This document shows positions 34,692 to 43,581 of a stretch of 64,000 nucleotides of DNA, in pieces. The DNA comes from Akkermansiaceae bacterium (GTDB lineage Bacteria; Verrucomicrobiota; Verrucomicrobiia; Verrucomicrobiales; DEV007): NCBI GenBank assembly GCA_024233085.1, contig JACKQC010000013.1, positions 62,001-126,000 of the forward strand. The letters are read 5' to 3'. A program made the position numbers and the translations under genes. How positions within the stretch are numbered: the first letter of the stretch is position 1; each line of letters opens with the position of its first letter. The notes beneath the pieces were generated by a model. It was not told the origin of the DNA. It did no database searches and was given only the letters and a program-made list of their open reading frames with translations.

Positions 34692-36014
34692 ATGAAATCC
34701 CTCGCTTTCCGGCTGTTGCCGTTTCTCCTCCTGCCGGCTTCCGCCGCCAATGCCAAAGATGAATGGCCGCAATGGCGCGGTCCGACGGGGCAGGGGCACG
34801 CGCTGGATGCGACCGATCTGCCGGTGGAATGGTCCGAGACGAAAAACGTGGCCTGGAAGACACCGGTGCCGGGCCGGGGCCATTCGTCGCCGGTGATTTC
34901 CGACGATCGGATCTGGCTGACGACGGCTCTGGAGACACCGGCCAGTGAGGCGGCGGCCGCGGAACGGCTCAAGACGAACACCGGCGATCAACCGCTGGTG
35001 CTGCTCGCGGAGGTGCGGCTCCAGGCGATTTCCTTCGACCGCGAAACGGGAGAGATCGACCGAACTCTCGACCTGCTGACGGTGAAAGACCCGCAGTGGG
35101 TGCATGCCCTGAACAGCTACGCCACTCCGACGCCGATTCTCGAGGACGGCCGGCTTTACGCGCACTTCGGCTCCTTCGGGACGGTCTGCGTTGACCTCCG
35201 TTCGGGCGATATCGTTTGGAAAAACGCGGACCCCTCGCTTCAGGTCATGCATGAAAACGGTCCCGGCAGCACGGCGGTTTTGTGGCGGGACCGGCTGATC
35301 TTTCACCTCGACGGGAGCGACCGCCAACTCGTCGCGGCACTGGACAAGAACACGGGAAAAATCGCCTGGACCCGCGAACGCAGCGGCGCGATGCGGGAGA
35401 ATCCGCAGCAGCGCAAAAGCTACGCCACCCCGCTGATCGTCGAAGTCAATGGCAAGGCCCAGCTCGTTTCGCCGGGCGCGGACTGGCTCTACGGTTACGA
35501 TCCGGCGGATGGCCGCGAGCTGTGGAAGATCGCCTACGGGGAACTCGGTTTCTCGAACGTGCCGCGTCCCGTGGCGGGCGACGGGATGCTGTTTCTCTCC
35601 ACCGGCTTCGGCAAGACGGAGATCCAGGCCTTTCGTTTGAAAGCGGACGGCTCGCCCGAACTGGCGTGGCGGGAGAAAAAGGGCGCGCCCCGCATGCCCT
35701 CGCCCTTGCTGGCGGGGGCCGAACTCTTCTTTGTCAGCGACAACGGCATCCTCAGTTGCCTCGACGCGAAGACCGGCGAGGTGCGCTATCAGGAGCGGTT
35801 GGGCGGCAATTTTTCGGCTTCGCCGCTGTTGGCGGACGGAAAGCTCTATCTCTTTAGTCGGGAGGGGATTGCGACCGTTTTGAATCCGGGACCAAAATTC
35901 GAAAAACTCGGCGAAAACACACTCGATGCCGGGCATTTCGCCTCCGTTTCGGCCGTGGAACATGCTCTCTATATCCGCACCGAAAAGGCGCTCTACCGGA
36001 TCGAGAAACCGTAA
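34692..36014 (+). CDS. Secreted PQQ-like beta-propeller protein
   Basis: A 440-residue protein with a signal peptide (1-20, cleavage near ANA). It opens with EWPQWRGPTGQGHALD and ETKNVAWKTPVPGRGHSSPV, the signature start of the large PVC family of outer-membrane-assembly-BamB-like/PQQ-repeat propellers, and continues with blades ending in G-WKNA or G-LSCLDAKTGEV. Such proteins bind pyrroloquinoline quinone in true dehydrogenases, but this family usually lacks the quinone-binding residues and is thought to be structural or ligand-binding. It follows the DUF1552 gene by 107 bases and may be in the same transcript. Confidence 0.85.
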   Translation: MKSLAFRLLPFLLLPASAANAKDEWPQWRGPTGQGHALDATDLPVEWSETKNVAWKTPVPGRGHSSPVISDDRIWLTTALETPASEAAAAERLKTNTGDQPLVLLAEVRLQAISFDRETGEIDRTLDLLTVKDPQWVHALNSYATPTPILEDGRLYAHFGSFGTVCVDLRSGDIVWKNADPSLQVMHENGPGSTAVLWRDRLIFHLDGSDRQLVAALDKNTGKIAWTRERSGAMRENPQQRKSYATPLIVEVNGKAQLVSPGADWLYGYDPADGRELWKIAYGELGFSNVPRPVAGDGMLFLSTGFGKTEIQAFRLKADGSPELAWREKKGAPRMPSPLLAGAELFFVSDNGILSCLDAKTGEVRYQERLGGNFSASPLLADGKLYLFSREGIATVLNPGPKFEKLGENTLDAGHFASVSAVEHALYIRTEKALYRIEKP

Positions 36015-36084
36015 GCTGCATCGCGGGTCGGCGACCGGGCGCTTTCCGGAGACGCCGCCGCTGTCCGTGTGTTAAAGTAGCGCC

Positions 36085-38229
36085 GTGAGTCGCCCGAGAA
36101 TCCGCCGCGGAAACCGGATATCCCCTCGTGGGGGGATGCTGCTTGCCGGCTGTCTCTGGTGCCTGGTTCCGGTCGCGATGGGGCAATTTCCCGATTTTTC
36201 CGGGGGAGAGGAGGAGGGCGAGGCAGAAATGGCCGAGCCCGAAGTCGAGGCACCACCGCCGATGGTGGTTCCCTCGGATTTGATGGAGGTCCGCCTCACC
36301 CCGCGGACGGAGGGGACGGCGGACCGGTTCGCGCGGATTTTCAGCGTCGATCTCCGGGATATCGAGGAAAAGCAGTCCGAAATCCTCGCGGCGCTGGAAT
36401 ATCTGCCGGTGTTTCCCGAGGTGTTGCAGAGGGATCTGTTTGGTTATCATTCCGGATCGGACCGCAAGCGCACGAAGTGGGTGCAGGTGGATCTCGGCGA
36501 AGTGGTGGAGCCGGACGCGGTCGTACTCTTTCCGGCCACGGTCACCAGCGAGACCGAGACCATTTCCGGATACGGGTTTCCGCGGCGCTTTCGCATCGAT
36601 ATTTCCGAGGACCCGACCTTTGCCGACTACAAATACGAAACCATCGTCGATCACCGGTCGGACGACGAATTTCAGCCGAAGCAGACTCCGTTTTTCCAGG
36701 AGATGACCGGTTTTCGCGGCCGATACGTGCGCGTGACGGCCCTGACCCTCTGGACGCCGACGGGCGGCTCGTCGAAGGACGAGGTCTTCGCGCTCGGGGA
36801 ATTGATGGTGCTGAAAGGCGAGCGAAACATCGCCGCCACCCGTCCGGTGACCGCCATGGACACGCTGCCCGAATCGCTGAACCAGCAATGGGCGCGTCGC
36901 TACCTGACCGACAGCCGCACCCCGCTCGGGATCCCGCAGGATGTGCGCGAAAGTCCCTCCCACGGCTACCGCTGCGAGACGCGGGAAAAAGTGACCGAGC
37001 GCTGGGTCCAGATCGATCTGGAGGAATCGCTTCCGGTTTCCGAGATCCGGCTGATTCCGGCCCTGCCGAGCCTGGTGCCCGATCCGGGAGTGCAGTTTCC
37101 AGCGCGGTTCCGGGTGGAGATCTCCGATTCCCCCGACATGCGTCAGGCGGACGCGATCGTGAAATTCCCGGGCGGCCAGCCGGCCAGACCGGAGAACAAC
37201 CCCGTCATCCTGTCCGATGTCAGCGGATACGGCCGCTACGTGCGGCTGACGGTCGAGCGGCCCTCGCCGGGACCGATGGCCTTCGCCCTGGCCGAGATGC
37301 AGGTCTTTTCCGACGACGAAAATGTCGCGCTCGGCAAGACGGTCACGGCCGAGGAAACGGCGAAGGCCGAGGGTTGGGCGCCGGAATTTCTCGTGGATGG
37401 ATTCAGCAGCCGCAGCGGACTCATCAGCTACGGGGAGTACCTCACCGGTCTGGCGAATCGTGGACGGCTGATGGGCGAGTGGCGGTCGCTGGACCGGAAG
37501 CGGCTCGACCTGGTGGACGGCACGCTGGCGAAGATTGTGCGCTGGGCGGCCGGCGGCACGGGGGGCGTGTTTTTATTCATCATCCTGGCCCTGGCCCGCG
37601 GCCGCTCGCGGCGCCAGCAGGATATCGAGGCCCTGCGCCAGCAGATCGCCAGCGATCTGCACGACGACATCGGGAGCAACCTGAGCAGCATCGCGCTGCT
37701 GGCGGAGCTGGGCTGGTCCGAGGTGGACGAGCCCGAGATCGCCCGCGAGGAATTCGAGGAGATCAAGAAAACCGCCGACAAGACCGTCGAGTCCATGCGC
37801 GACATCGTGTGGCTCATCCGGCCGGGCGAGGAAACATGGAAACAGTTGCTGGCCCGTTTTCGCGAGACCGCCGCGAAACTGCTCAAGGCCCACGTTTACC
37901 AGTTCGACGCCCGCGGACACCTGCCCGACGAGAAACTGCCCCTCGACTTCAAGCGCGATTTTTTCCTCATCTACAAGGAGGTGCTCAACAACATCGTGCG
38001 CCACGCCGAGGCCCGGCGCGTGAACATCGAGTTCGAGACCCGCCGGGGTCGGCTGATGCTTCGCGTCACCGACGACGGCAAGGGTTTCAACAACCTCGAC
38101 CAGAATTTTCAGGAGGGAAACGGCCTGCGAAATCTCCGCCGCCGCGCCCAGGCCATCGGCGCCAGTTTGAAGGTGCGCAGCGCCTCCGGCGAGGGGACCA
38201 GCGTCACCCTGACCGCCTCGATGCCGTAG
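36085..38229 (+). CDS. Sensor histidine kinase with two extracellular discoidin-like (F5/8 type C) domains
   Basis: A 714-residue protein with a GTG start at 36085; an ATG at 36136 (start of MLLAGCLWCLVPVAMG) is a strong alternative and would begin directly with the signal peptide. The exported part (about 35-480) contains two discoidin/galactose-binding-like modules (about 115-250, with WVQVDLGEVVEPDAVVLFPA, and about 290-425, with WVQIDLEESLPVSEIRLIPA). One membrane helix follows (about 488-507), then a HisKA_3-type dimerisation domain with H526 in ASDLHDDIGSNLSS and an HATPase domain (DDGKGF and GNGLRNLRRRA, 660-690). It resembles NarX/DesK kinases in its cytoplasmic half. The likely stimulus is an extracellular carbohydrate. 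The response-regulator gene follows 72 bases later. Confidence 0.88.
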   Translation: MSRPRIRRGNRISPRGGMLLAGCLWCLVPVAMGQFPDFSGGEEEGEAEMAEPEVEAPPPMVVPSDLMEVRLTPRTEGTADRFARIFSVDLRDIEEKQSEILAALEYLPVFPEVLQRDLFGYHSGSDRKRTKWVQVDLGEVVEPDAVVLFPATVTSETETISGYGFPRRFRIDISEDPTFADYKYETIVDHRSDDEFQPKQTPFFQEMTGFRGRYVRVTALTLWTPTGGSSKDEVFALGELMVLKGERNIAATRPVTAMDTLPESLNQQWARRYLTDSRTPLGIPQDVRESPSHGYRCETREKVTERWVQIDLEESLPVSEIRLIPALPSLVPDPGVQFPARFRVEISDSPDMRQADAIVKFPGGQPARPENNPVILSDVSGYGRYVRLTVERPSPGPMAFALAEMQVFSDDENVALGKTVTAEETAKAEGWAPEFLVDGFSSRSGLISYGEYLTGLANRGRLMGEWRSLDRKRLDLVDGTLAKIVRWAAGGTGGVFLFIILALARGRSRRQQDIEALRQQIASDLHDDIGSNLSSIALLAELGWSEVDEPEIAREEFEEIKKTADKTVESMRDIVWLIRPGEETWKQLLARFRETAAKLLKAHVYQFDARGHLPDEKLPLDFKRDFFLIYKEVLNNIVRHAEARRVNIEFETRRGRLMLRVTDDGKGFNNLDQNFQEGNGLRNLRRRAQAIGASLKVRSASGEGTSVTLTASMP

Positions 38230-38301
38230 GTCTTTCCCGCTGGCATCCCGGCCGATCCGTGGTAAAGGAAAAGCAAATCGCCCGCCCTCCCCAATTTTCC
38301 C

Positions 38302-38982
38302 ATGAGCGAGAAGAAAACCTCCGAAAAATCCGACGACAAGCCGACTCGCATCTGGCTGGTCGAGGACAATGAAACCCTGCGCCGCACCGTCGCCCGCGTG
38401 CTGGCCCGGCAAAAGGACATGGAGTGCACGCGCCAGTTCGAGCGCTGCGAGGAATGCCTAGAGGCCCTCGTGGCCGGCGAGCGGCCCGACTTCATCCTTT
38501 TCGACCTCGGTCTGCCCGGCATGAGCGGCATCGAGGGCATCCGCCGCATCAAGTCCGTCCTGCCGCAGATCGAAATCCTGGTTTTCTCCGTGTTCGAGGA
38601 CAACGAAAAGGTGTTCAACGCGATCTGCGCCGGCGCGTCGGGTTACCTGTTGAAGACTTCCAGCATGGGCGAAATCCCGAACGCGATTCGGGAGGTTCTC
38701 GCCGGCGGCGCGCCCATCAACGCCCGCATCGCCCGGCAGGTGCTCGACATGTTCAGCAACTTCGCCCCCGAGAGCAAGGACTACGGCCTTACCGAGCGCG
38801 AAACCGAGGTGCTGGAGCAGATGGTTGGCGGTCTGACGAAGAAAGAGATCGCCGACCAGCTCAATCTCAGCTTTCACACCGTGGACAAGCACATCCGCGG
38901 CATCTACAGCAAGCTCCACGTCAACACCATGACCGGCGCCGTCGCCAAGGCGCTGAAGGAGGGGCTGCTGCCGAAGGGCTGA
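38302..38982 (+). CDS. NarL/FixJ-type response regulator
   Basis: A 226-residue protein with an N-terminal receiver domain (about 15-135) and a LuxR helix-turn-helix (about 160-218). Receiver residues are E21-D22, phosphorylated D68 in LFDLGLPGMSG, S96 and K118 in YLLKTSS. The DNA-binding part includes LTERETEVLEQMVGGLTKKE and HTVDKHIRGIYSKL. It should be phosphorylated by the discoidin-sensor kinase encoded just upstream. Targets are unknown; the surrounding DUF1592/DUF1552 and propeller genes or polysaccharide-degradation genes are plausible. A dispersed repeat lies 35 bases after the stop. Confidence 0.92.
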   Translation: MSEKKTSEKSDDKPTRIWLVEDNETLRRTVARVLARQKDMECTRQFERCEECLEALVAGERPDFILFDLGLPGMSGIEGIRRIKSVLPQIEILVFSVFEDNEKVFNAICAGASGYLLKTSSMGEIPNAIREVLAGGAPINARIARQVLDMFSNFAPESKDYGLTERETEVLEQMVGGLTKKEIADQLNLSFHTVDKHIRGIYSKLHVNTMTGAVAKALKEGLLPKG

Positions 38983-39016
38983 CCGGTCGGGCGCCGGGCT
39001 TTACGGCGACGACGGC

Positions 39017-39060
39017 TCGACCCAACAGGGTTGAGTCATCGACCCAACCCTGTTGGGTCG
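39017..39060. repeat. Dispersed palindromic repeat, copy R6 (most perfect copy)
   Basis: A perfect 16-bp stem, CGACCCAACAGGGTTG (39018-39033) paired with its complement at 39045-39060, around an 11-base loop. It lies 35 bases downstream of the response-regulator gene and upstream of the cimA leader. There is no following T-run, so it is not a classical terminator. Confidence 0.92.
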
Positions 39061-39118
39061 CGCGGTGTTCGTGATTTCCGCTGGCAACGGGACCGCCCGA
39101 TGTTATCGTTGGAGTCTC

Positions 39119-39178
39119 ATGCGCGTCTTCAGCGAACGAATTCTTCGGTCGATTATCGGCGCGATCGCCCACGACTAG
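39119..39178 (+). CDS. Possible Ile-rich leader peptide upstream of cimA
   Basis: A 19-residue open frame, ATG at 39119 to TAG at 39178, reading MRVFSERILRSIIGAIAHD, with four isoleucines and one leucine among nine residues (8-16). A GGAG sequence precedes the ATG by four bases. The next gene makes the isoleucine precursor citramalate, so an attenuation leader is reasonable. Its last codons form the left arm of the hairpin at 39159-39198. The 349-base gap between the response regulator and cimA holds only this element, the hairpin and repeat R6. Short frames like this also arise by chance, so confidence is low. Confidence 0.35.
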   Translation: MRVFSERILRSIIGAIAHD

Positions 39179-39218
39179 GTCCTGGCGGGTGATCGCGCGT
39201 TTCTTCGTTCTGTTTCCT
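39159..39218 (+). promoter_or_regulatory. Possible transcription attenuator before cimA
   Basis: A 12-bp stem with one G-U pair (39159-39170 with 39187-39198) and a 16-base loop, followed by a pyrimidine-rich stretch (GTTTCTTCGTTCTGTTTCC) rather than a clean T-run. The left arm overlaps the end of the candidate leader peptide. A matching antiterminator was not identified by eye. Confidence 0.35.
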
Positions 39219-39331
39219 CTCATTTGGGAAATCGCATGCCTCCCGCCGGATCGTTTCCGATCCCTCCGCCCGCTTTTGCCCATTTTTCAAACATCAGACC
39301 CCAACCCGTCTCCTCCAACGAATCCGCCACG

Positions 39332-40900
39332 ATGAAAAAATCCGTCATGCTTTACGACACCACCCTGCGCGACGGCACGCAGGGTGAAGGGGTCAATTTC
39401 AGCTCGCTCGACAAAATCCGCATCGCGCAGAAGCTCGACGATTTCGGCGTCGACTACATCGAGGGCGGTTGGCCGGGATCGAACCCGAAAGACGTGGCCT
39501 TTTTCGAGGAAGCGGCGCAACTGACGTGGAAAAACGCGAAGATCGCCGCCTTCGGCAGCACCCGCCGCAAGGACGTGGCGGTGGACGAGGACCCGCAGGT
39601 GACGCTGTTGCTGGCCGCGCACACGCCGGTGATCACCTTTTTCGGGAAAAGCTGGCGGCTCCATGTGACGGAGGTGCTCGGCACGACCGAGGAGGAAAAC
39701 CGCGCCATGATTCACGACACCACCGCCTATCTGAAGGAGCACGGGCGCGAAGTGATCTACGATGCGGAGCACTTTTTCGACGGCTACAAGGACGATCCCG
39801 ACCACGCGCTGGCCACGCTGGCAGCGGCGCGCGACGGCGGGGCGGACTGGCTGGTGCTCTGCGACACCAACGGCGGCACCATGCCGCACGAGGTTGGCGA
39901 GATCACCGAAAAGGTGGTGAAGGAACTCGGGATCGCGGTCGGCATTCACACCCACGACGACTGCGGGTTGGGCGTGGCCAACGCGCTGGCTTCGATCCGC
40001 GCCGGGGCGAGCCAGGTGCAGGGGACCGTCAATGGCTACGGCGAACGGGTGGGCAACTGCAACCTGACCTCCGTGATCCCGAACCTGCAACTGAAGCTGG
40101 GGCGCGAGGTGGTGCCCGATCTCCAGCATCTCCGGGACCTGTCTCTGTTTGTCGACGACCTGGCGAACTGTGCCCACAACGTCCGCGCTCCGTGGGTCGG
40201 CGCCACGGCATTCGCCCACAAGGGCGGCATGCACGTCAACGCGGTGCAGAAGGTGGCGCGCAGTTTCGAGCACGAGGAACCCGGGAAGGTCGGAAACCGG
40301 CAGCGGATTCTGGTTTCCGAGCTGTCCGGTCAGTCCAACGTTTTGATGAAGGCGGAGGAAATCGGAATTCCGCTGGAGAAGGGGAGCGCCGAGGCGAGGG
40401 AGATCCTGCAACTGGTGAAGGACAGGGAGCAGGAAGGCTACGAGTTCGAGGCGGCGGAGGGCTCTTTCGAATTGCTCATCCGCAAGCACCTCGGCACCCA
40501 CCAGCCTTTTTTCAAACTTCACGAATACCACTGCACCTACCGGCGCGATGGCGAGCGCAACTACGACGCCTGCTCCGCCACGGTGAAGCTCAGTGTGAAC
40601 GGGCATGACGAATACACCGTGGCCGAGGGCGACGGTCCCGTGAACGCGCTCGATGCCGCGCTGCGCAAGGCGTTGAAGCCGTTTTACCCCGCCGTGGACG
40701 AGATGGAACTCGAGGACTACAAGGTCCGCATCATCGACAGCCACCAGGGAACGGCGGCGAAAACGCGGGTGCTGATTTCCAGCACGGACGGCAACGAAAG
40801 CTGGGGAACCGTCGGGGTGAGCGGCAACATCATCCAGGCGAGCTGGCGCGCCCTGGTCGACTCGATCGAGTATTTCCTGATGCGGCGCCGGGGAGGCTGA
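39332..40900 (+). CDS. cimA: Citramalate synthase
   Basis: A 522-residue protein from the ATG at 39332 (MKKSVMLYDTTLRDGTQGEG). YDTTLRDGTQ is the metal-binding start of the HMGL-like/LeuA-family catalytic TIM barrel, and FGVDYIEGGWPGSNPKD is diagnostic of the CimA branch rather than LeuA. GIHTHDDCGLGVANA (catalytic His region), GTVNGYGERVGNCNL and the C-terminal regulatory LeuA dimer domain (about 400-515, VKLSVNGHDEYTVAEGDGPV) are present. It condenses pyruvate with acetyl-CoA to citramalate, the threonine-independent entry to isoleucine synthesis, and the C-terminal domain normally gives isoleucine feedback. It converges on the M23 peptidase gene with ten bases between stops. Confidence 0.93.
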   Translation: MKKSVMLYDTTLRDGTQGEGVNFSSLDKIRIAQKLDDFGVDYIEGGWPGSNPKDVAFFEEAAQLTWKNAKIAAFGSTRRKDVAVDEDPQVTLLLAAHTPVITFFGKSWRLHVTEVLGTTEEENRAMIHDTTAYLKEHGREVIYDAEHFFDGYKDDPDHALATLAAARDGGADWLVLCDTNGGTMPHEVGEITEKVVKELGIAVGIHTHDDCGLGVANALASIRAGASQVQGTVNGYGERVGNCNLTSVIPNLQLKLGREVVPDLQHLRDLSLFVDDLANCAHNVRAPWVGATAFAHKGGMHVNAVQKVARSFEHEEPGKVGNRQRILVSELSGQSNVLMKAEEIGIPLEKGSAEAREILQLVKDREQEGYEFEAAEGSFELLIRKHLGTHQPFFKLHEYHCTYRRDGERNYDACSATVKLSVNGHDEYTVAEGDGPVNALDAALRKALKPFYPAVDEMELEDYKVRIIDSHQGTAAKTRVLISSTDGNESWGTVGVSGNIIQASWRALVDSIEYFLMRRRGG

Positions 40901-40910
40901 AAGACCGCAC

Positions 40911-41810
40911 TCACGGCGCGGGAGGCCCGGGTTTTTCGCCGGTGGCGGGAGTCGTCCCGCCTCCGACGCCCAGATATTCCAGCAGGCGAGACCAGAATCC
41001 GCCACGGTCGGCGACGGGCTCGGTCTTGTTGTCGGTCTGGGTGGCGATGGCGGTTTCCACCACTCCCGGCACGCGCGGCCGCTCGAGCGCGCCGGCGTCG
41101 GGCGGCTGGATCTCCGGCACGCCGATGCGGCTGGTGAGCATTTCGTTGAGGTTGCTCTTCGAAAAGGTGTCGACGGGAATGGGCACGCGGCGGTTTTCGA
41201 GCCGGAGACGGCGATTTTCCCGAATGAAATGGGTCGGGCTGTGATAAACGGAGAAATCGCGTTTGTATTTCGAGCGGTTCATTCCGACGCGGACGTCGTG
41301 GCGGATTTCAAAGTGAAGGTGGGCGTAATACATGTCGTGCGGTCCGCAGCCCATGGTGCCGATCTTGTCGCCGCGCATCACTTTGTCGCCCAGACTGACG
41401 AGCCGCCGGTCGAGGTGGCCGTAAAGACCGTCGATGAATTTCACCTGGCCGGTCCTGTCCCGATAGGCATGCCGGATGATCACGACATTGCCCCAGCCTG
41501 CCTTGAAGTCGTCCGAATAAACCACCACGCCGTGGGCGGCGGCGTAGATCGGGTCGCCGCGGTCGGTGTTTCCGCCGCCTTTGCCGTTCCAATCCTCCCC
41601 GAGGTGGCCGTTCGGATAGTAGCCGCGCGCCTTGTAGTAGCCGTCGGCGTCGGGTTTCCCAACCGGAAAGTCGAAACCGTCGGCGATGTAGTGGAGCGCG
41701 GTTTTTTCCTGGGCGGACAGGCTCCATGGCGCGAACAGGATCGCCGTCAGGGCCATCCAGGCGCGGAACTGGGAACGGCAAAGCGTCGAGGGATGGGGCG
41801 TCGGAATCAT
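40911..41810 (-). CDS. Secreted M23-family peptidase (LytM/lysostaphin-type)
   Basis: A 299-residue protein with a signal peptide (cleavage near SAQ at about 33). The zinc ligands are H69 and D73 in NGHLGEDWN and H166 in the HLHFE motif (164-168), with the catalytic H164 in the same motif. Between them is a long loop with the GWGNVVIIRHAYRD strand and the IDGLYGHLD segment that often carries a further active-site histidine. It would cut peptide cross-bridges of peptidoglycan or activate amidases. The C-terminal 90 residues are Pro/Thr-rich with no clear domain. It lies downstream of uppP on the same strand, with 89 bases between them. Confidence 0.88.
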   Translation of the reverse strand: MIPTPHPSTLCRSQFRAWMALTAILFAPWSLSAQEKTALHYIADGFDFPVGKPDADGYYKARGYYPNGHLGEDWNGKGGGNTDRGDPIYAAAHGVVVYSDDFKAGWGNVVIIRHAYRDRTGQVKFIDGLYGHLDRRLVSLGDKVMRGDKIGTMGCGPHDMYYAHLHFEIRHDVRVGMNRSKYKRDFSVYHSPTHFIRENRRLRLENRRVPIPVDTFSKSNLNEMLTSRIGVPEIQPPDAGALERPRVPGVVETAIATQTDNKTEPVADRGGFWSRLLEYLGVGGGTTPATGEKPGPPAP

Positions 41811-41899
41811 CGCTCGTGAAACTCACTCATCGATAGCCCAAAAAACGGGCGATCGCCCCCCGAAATTAGGGTCGATCGCGAAAACCGGCTCATGGCCCG

Positions 41900-42739
41900 T
41901 CACTGGCCGACCGAGGCGGGCGCGACCTCGGCGAGGGCGCCGAATTTGAACCACAGAAAACACAGAATCCCCGCCGCGAAGCAATAGTAGGCGAACCATT
42001 CGAAACGGCCGCGGCGAATCGAGACGAGCACCGTGTAGATGGCGATCAGGCCCGAGGCGAAGGCCACCGCGCCCCCGGCGAGATAGTTGACCAGCAGGTC
42101 GTGGTCGATGCCTTCCTCGATCATGTCTTTGACCGCCAGAACCGCCGCGCCGGCGATGGCCGGGATGGCCAGGAGGAAGGAAAACTCCGCCGCGTCGGAC
42201 GACCGGGTCCCCGCCAGCATGCCCGACACGATGGTCGAGCCGCTCCGGGACACCCCGGGCAGGATCGCGAAGGCCTGGCCGAAGCCCATGACGATCGCCG
42301 ATTTCAGCCCGACTCCGGAGCCGGATTCGCCGCTCTTTTTGAACAGCTTTGGCAGCAGCAGGAGCGTGCCGGTGACGAGCAGAAGCAGCGAGACGACGGT
42401 GGGGTTTTCGTAAACGCGTTCGAAGGCTTTCTTGAACGACAGGCCAATGACCACCGCCGGGAGGGTGCCGATCGCCAGCAGGCCGATCATCTGGCGCTCG
42501 GGCGCGAGTTCGGGTTTGAGCGGCGGCAGGATGGCCAGGAAGAGGCGCCAGAGTTTTTTCCAGAAATAGATCACCACCGAAAGCAGCGTGGCGAAGTGCA
42601 CCATCACCTCGAAGACAATCCCGCCGTCGTCCACTCCCATCAGTTTTTGGACCAGCACCAGATGACCGGAGGACGAGACGGGCAGGAATTCTGTCAGCCC
42701 CTGAACCAGGCCGAGAATGAGAGCTTCGATGAGATTCAT
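41900..42739 (-). CDS. uppP: Undecaprenyl-diphosphatase UppP (BacA)
   Basis: A 279-residue integral membrane protein from the ATG at 42739 (MNLIEALILG). The two family motifs are complete: GLTEFLPVSSSGHL (14-27, with the catalytic Glu17 and Ser-rich stretch) and PGVSRSGST (161-169, with R165). Eight helices are expected. It recycles the undecaprenyl carrier by removing one phosphate and gives resistance to bacitracin when overexpressed. The longer open frame upstream to 42811 is not needed. It fits with the nearby M23 peptidase and RodA as cell-envelope functions, though the genes are not one operon. Confidence 0.95.
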   Translation of the reverse strand: MNLIEALILGLVQGLTEFLPVSSSGHLVLVQKLMGVDDGGIVFEVMVHFATLLSVVIYFWKKLWRLFLAILPPLKPELAPERQMIGLLAIGTLPAVVIGLSFKKAFERVYENPTVVSLLLLVTGTLLLLPKLFKKSGESGSGVGLKSAIVMGFGQAFAILPGVSRSGSTIVSGMLAGTRSSDAAEFSFLLAIPAIAGAAVLAVKDMIEEGIDHDLLVNYLAGGAVAFASGLIAIYTVLVSIRRGRFEWFAYYCFAAGILCFLWFKFGALAEVAPASVGQ

Positions 42740-42847
42740 GGGAACGAAAAGGAGGAGAGAAAAAGAGGGACGAAAAACGGCAACGCTACGCGGCCACGGG
42801 GCGAATGGCAATCGGCGATCGCGTCGCCGGGCGACATAGGCCGGGGA

Positions 42848-43471
42848 TCAGGGGGTCGCTTCGGCCGTGCCGCGGGAGTGAAGAAAAGCCATCAAACCGA
42901 CGCCCAGCACGACGAAGGCGCCGACCACCGCAAACAGGATCGTGTCCGCGGTTTCGGCCGGGTTTTTACCGATCTCGTCGCCCCAGTTTTTCCGGAACAG
43001 GGCCAGCACTTCGCCGGCGGCTTTCTCGATTTTTTGGGAAGGCGTCAGATCGGCCTTGCTGATTCGCTCGGCGATGCCCGAGAGGACATAGTTTGGGATC
43101 AGCTCGCCCGCGGTTTCGGTGGCGGACAGGTAAATCCGCCCCTCGGATCGGTCGAAGAACAGGAGGCACTCCGGACTGTCCGTCGCCAGCCAGGCGTCGG
43201 CGTAACGCTGGGTTTCGCGGTCGATGGTGGTTTCCGGAATCGACAGCACGGTGGCGATGGCCAGGTCGCACCCGGTCTCCCGTTTGCCGGCGTCGAGGCG
43301 GTCCCGCAGGTTTTTCCAAATTTCGATCGCTTCGCCGACGGTGAAGACACTGCCCTCGTCCAGCAGGCCGTCCTCGGGACGTTCCGGAATCTCCCCGCCG
43401 GCGGCCGTCAGGCTCCAGAGGGCGGCGATACAGGCCAGGGCGAGTGTTGAGAGGCGGGCGGGAAGAGACAT
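42848..43471 (-). CDS. TPM-domain exported protein with a C-terminal membrane anchor
   Basis: A 207-residue protein with a signal peptide (1-25) from the ATG at 43471. The segment after it, LLDEGSVFTVGEAIEIWKNL, and the later CDLAIATVLSIPETTIDRET and GRIYLSATETAGELI follow the TPM domain, a family first described in plant thylakoid and bacterial proteins with proposed acid-phosphatase or photosystem-repair roles. A single hydrophobic helix near the C-terminus (about 177-197) would anchor it, with the domain outside. It ends 109 bases before the uppP start and is on the same strand. Function in bacteria is uncertain. Confidence 0.8.
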   Translation of the reverse strand: MSLPARLSTLALACIAALWSLTAAGGEIPERPEDGLLDEGSVFTVGEAIEIWKNLRDRLDAGKRETGCDLAIATVLSIPETTIDRETQRYADAWLATDSPECLLFFDRSEGRIYLSATETAGELIPNYVLSGIAERISKADLTPSQKIEKAAGEVLALFRKNWGDEIGKNPAETADTILFAVVGAFVVLGVGLMAFLHSRGTAEATP

Positions 43472-43530
43472 CGACCGTCCAGAATAGCGTGATTGACCGG
43501 GAAAGAAAAACGGTGAAACACGGAAAAAGG

Positions 43531-43574
43531 GACCGGAATGAACAGGGTTGGCTGGGGGACACAACCCTGTTAAA
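43531..43574. repeat. Dispersed palindromic repeat, copy R7
   Basis: A perfect 10-bp stem, AACAGGGTTG (43541-43550) with CAACCCTGTT (43562-43571), around an 11-base loop. It lies in the divergent gap between the TPM gene and the sialidase, eight bases before the sialidase start codon. Confidence 0.85.
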
Positions 43575-43581
43575 TGAAAGA

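Noticed and set aside
39017..39060. Repeat R6 as a rho-independent terminator
   Set aside because: It has a strong stem but no T-run on either side, and the same element occurs in non-terminator positions.
43444..43581. Upstream extension of the sialidase through repeat R7
   Set aside because: The signal peptide begins after the ATG at 43582, so the extension would place a long charged stretch before it.
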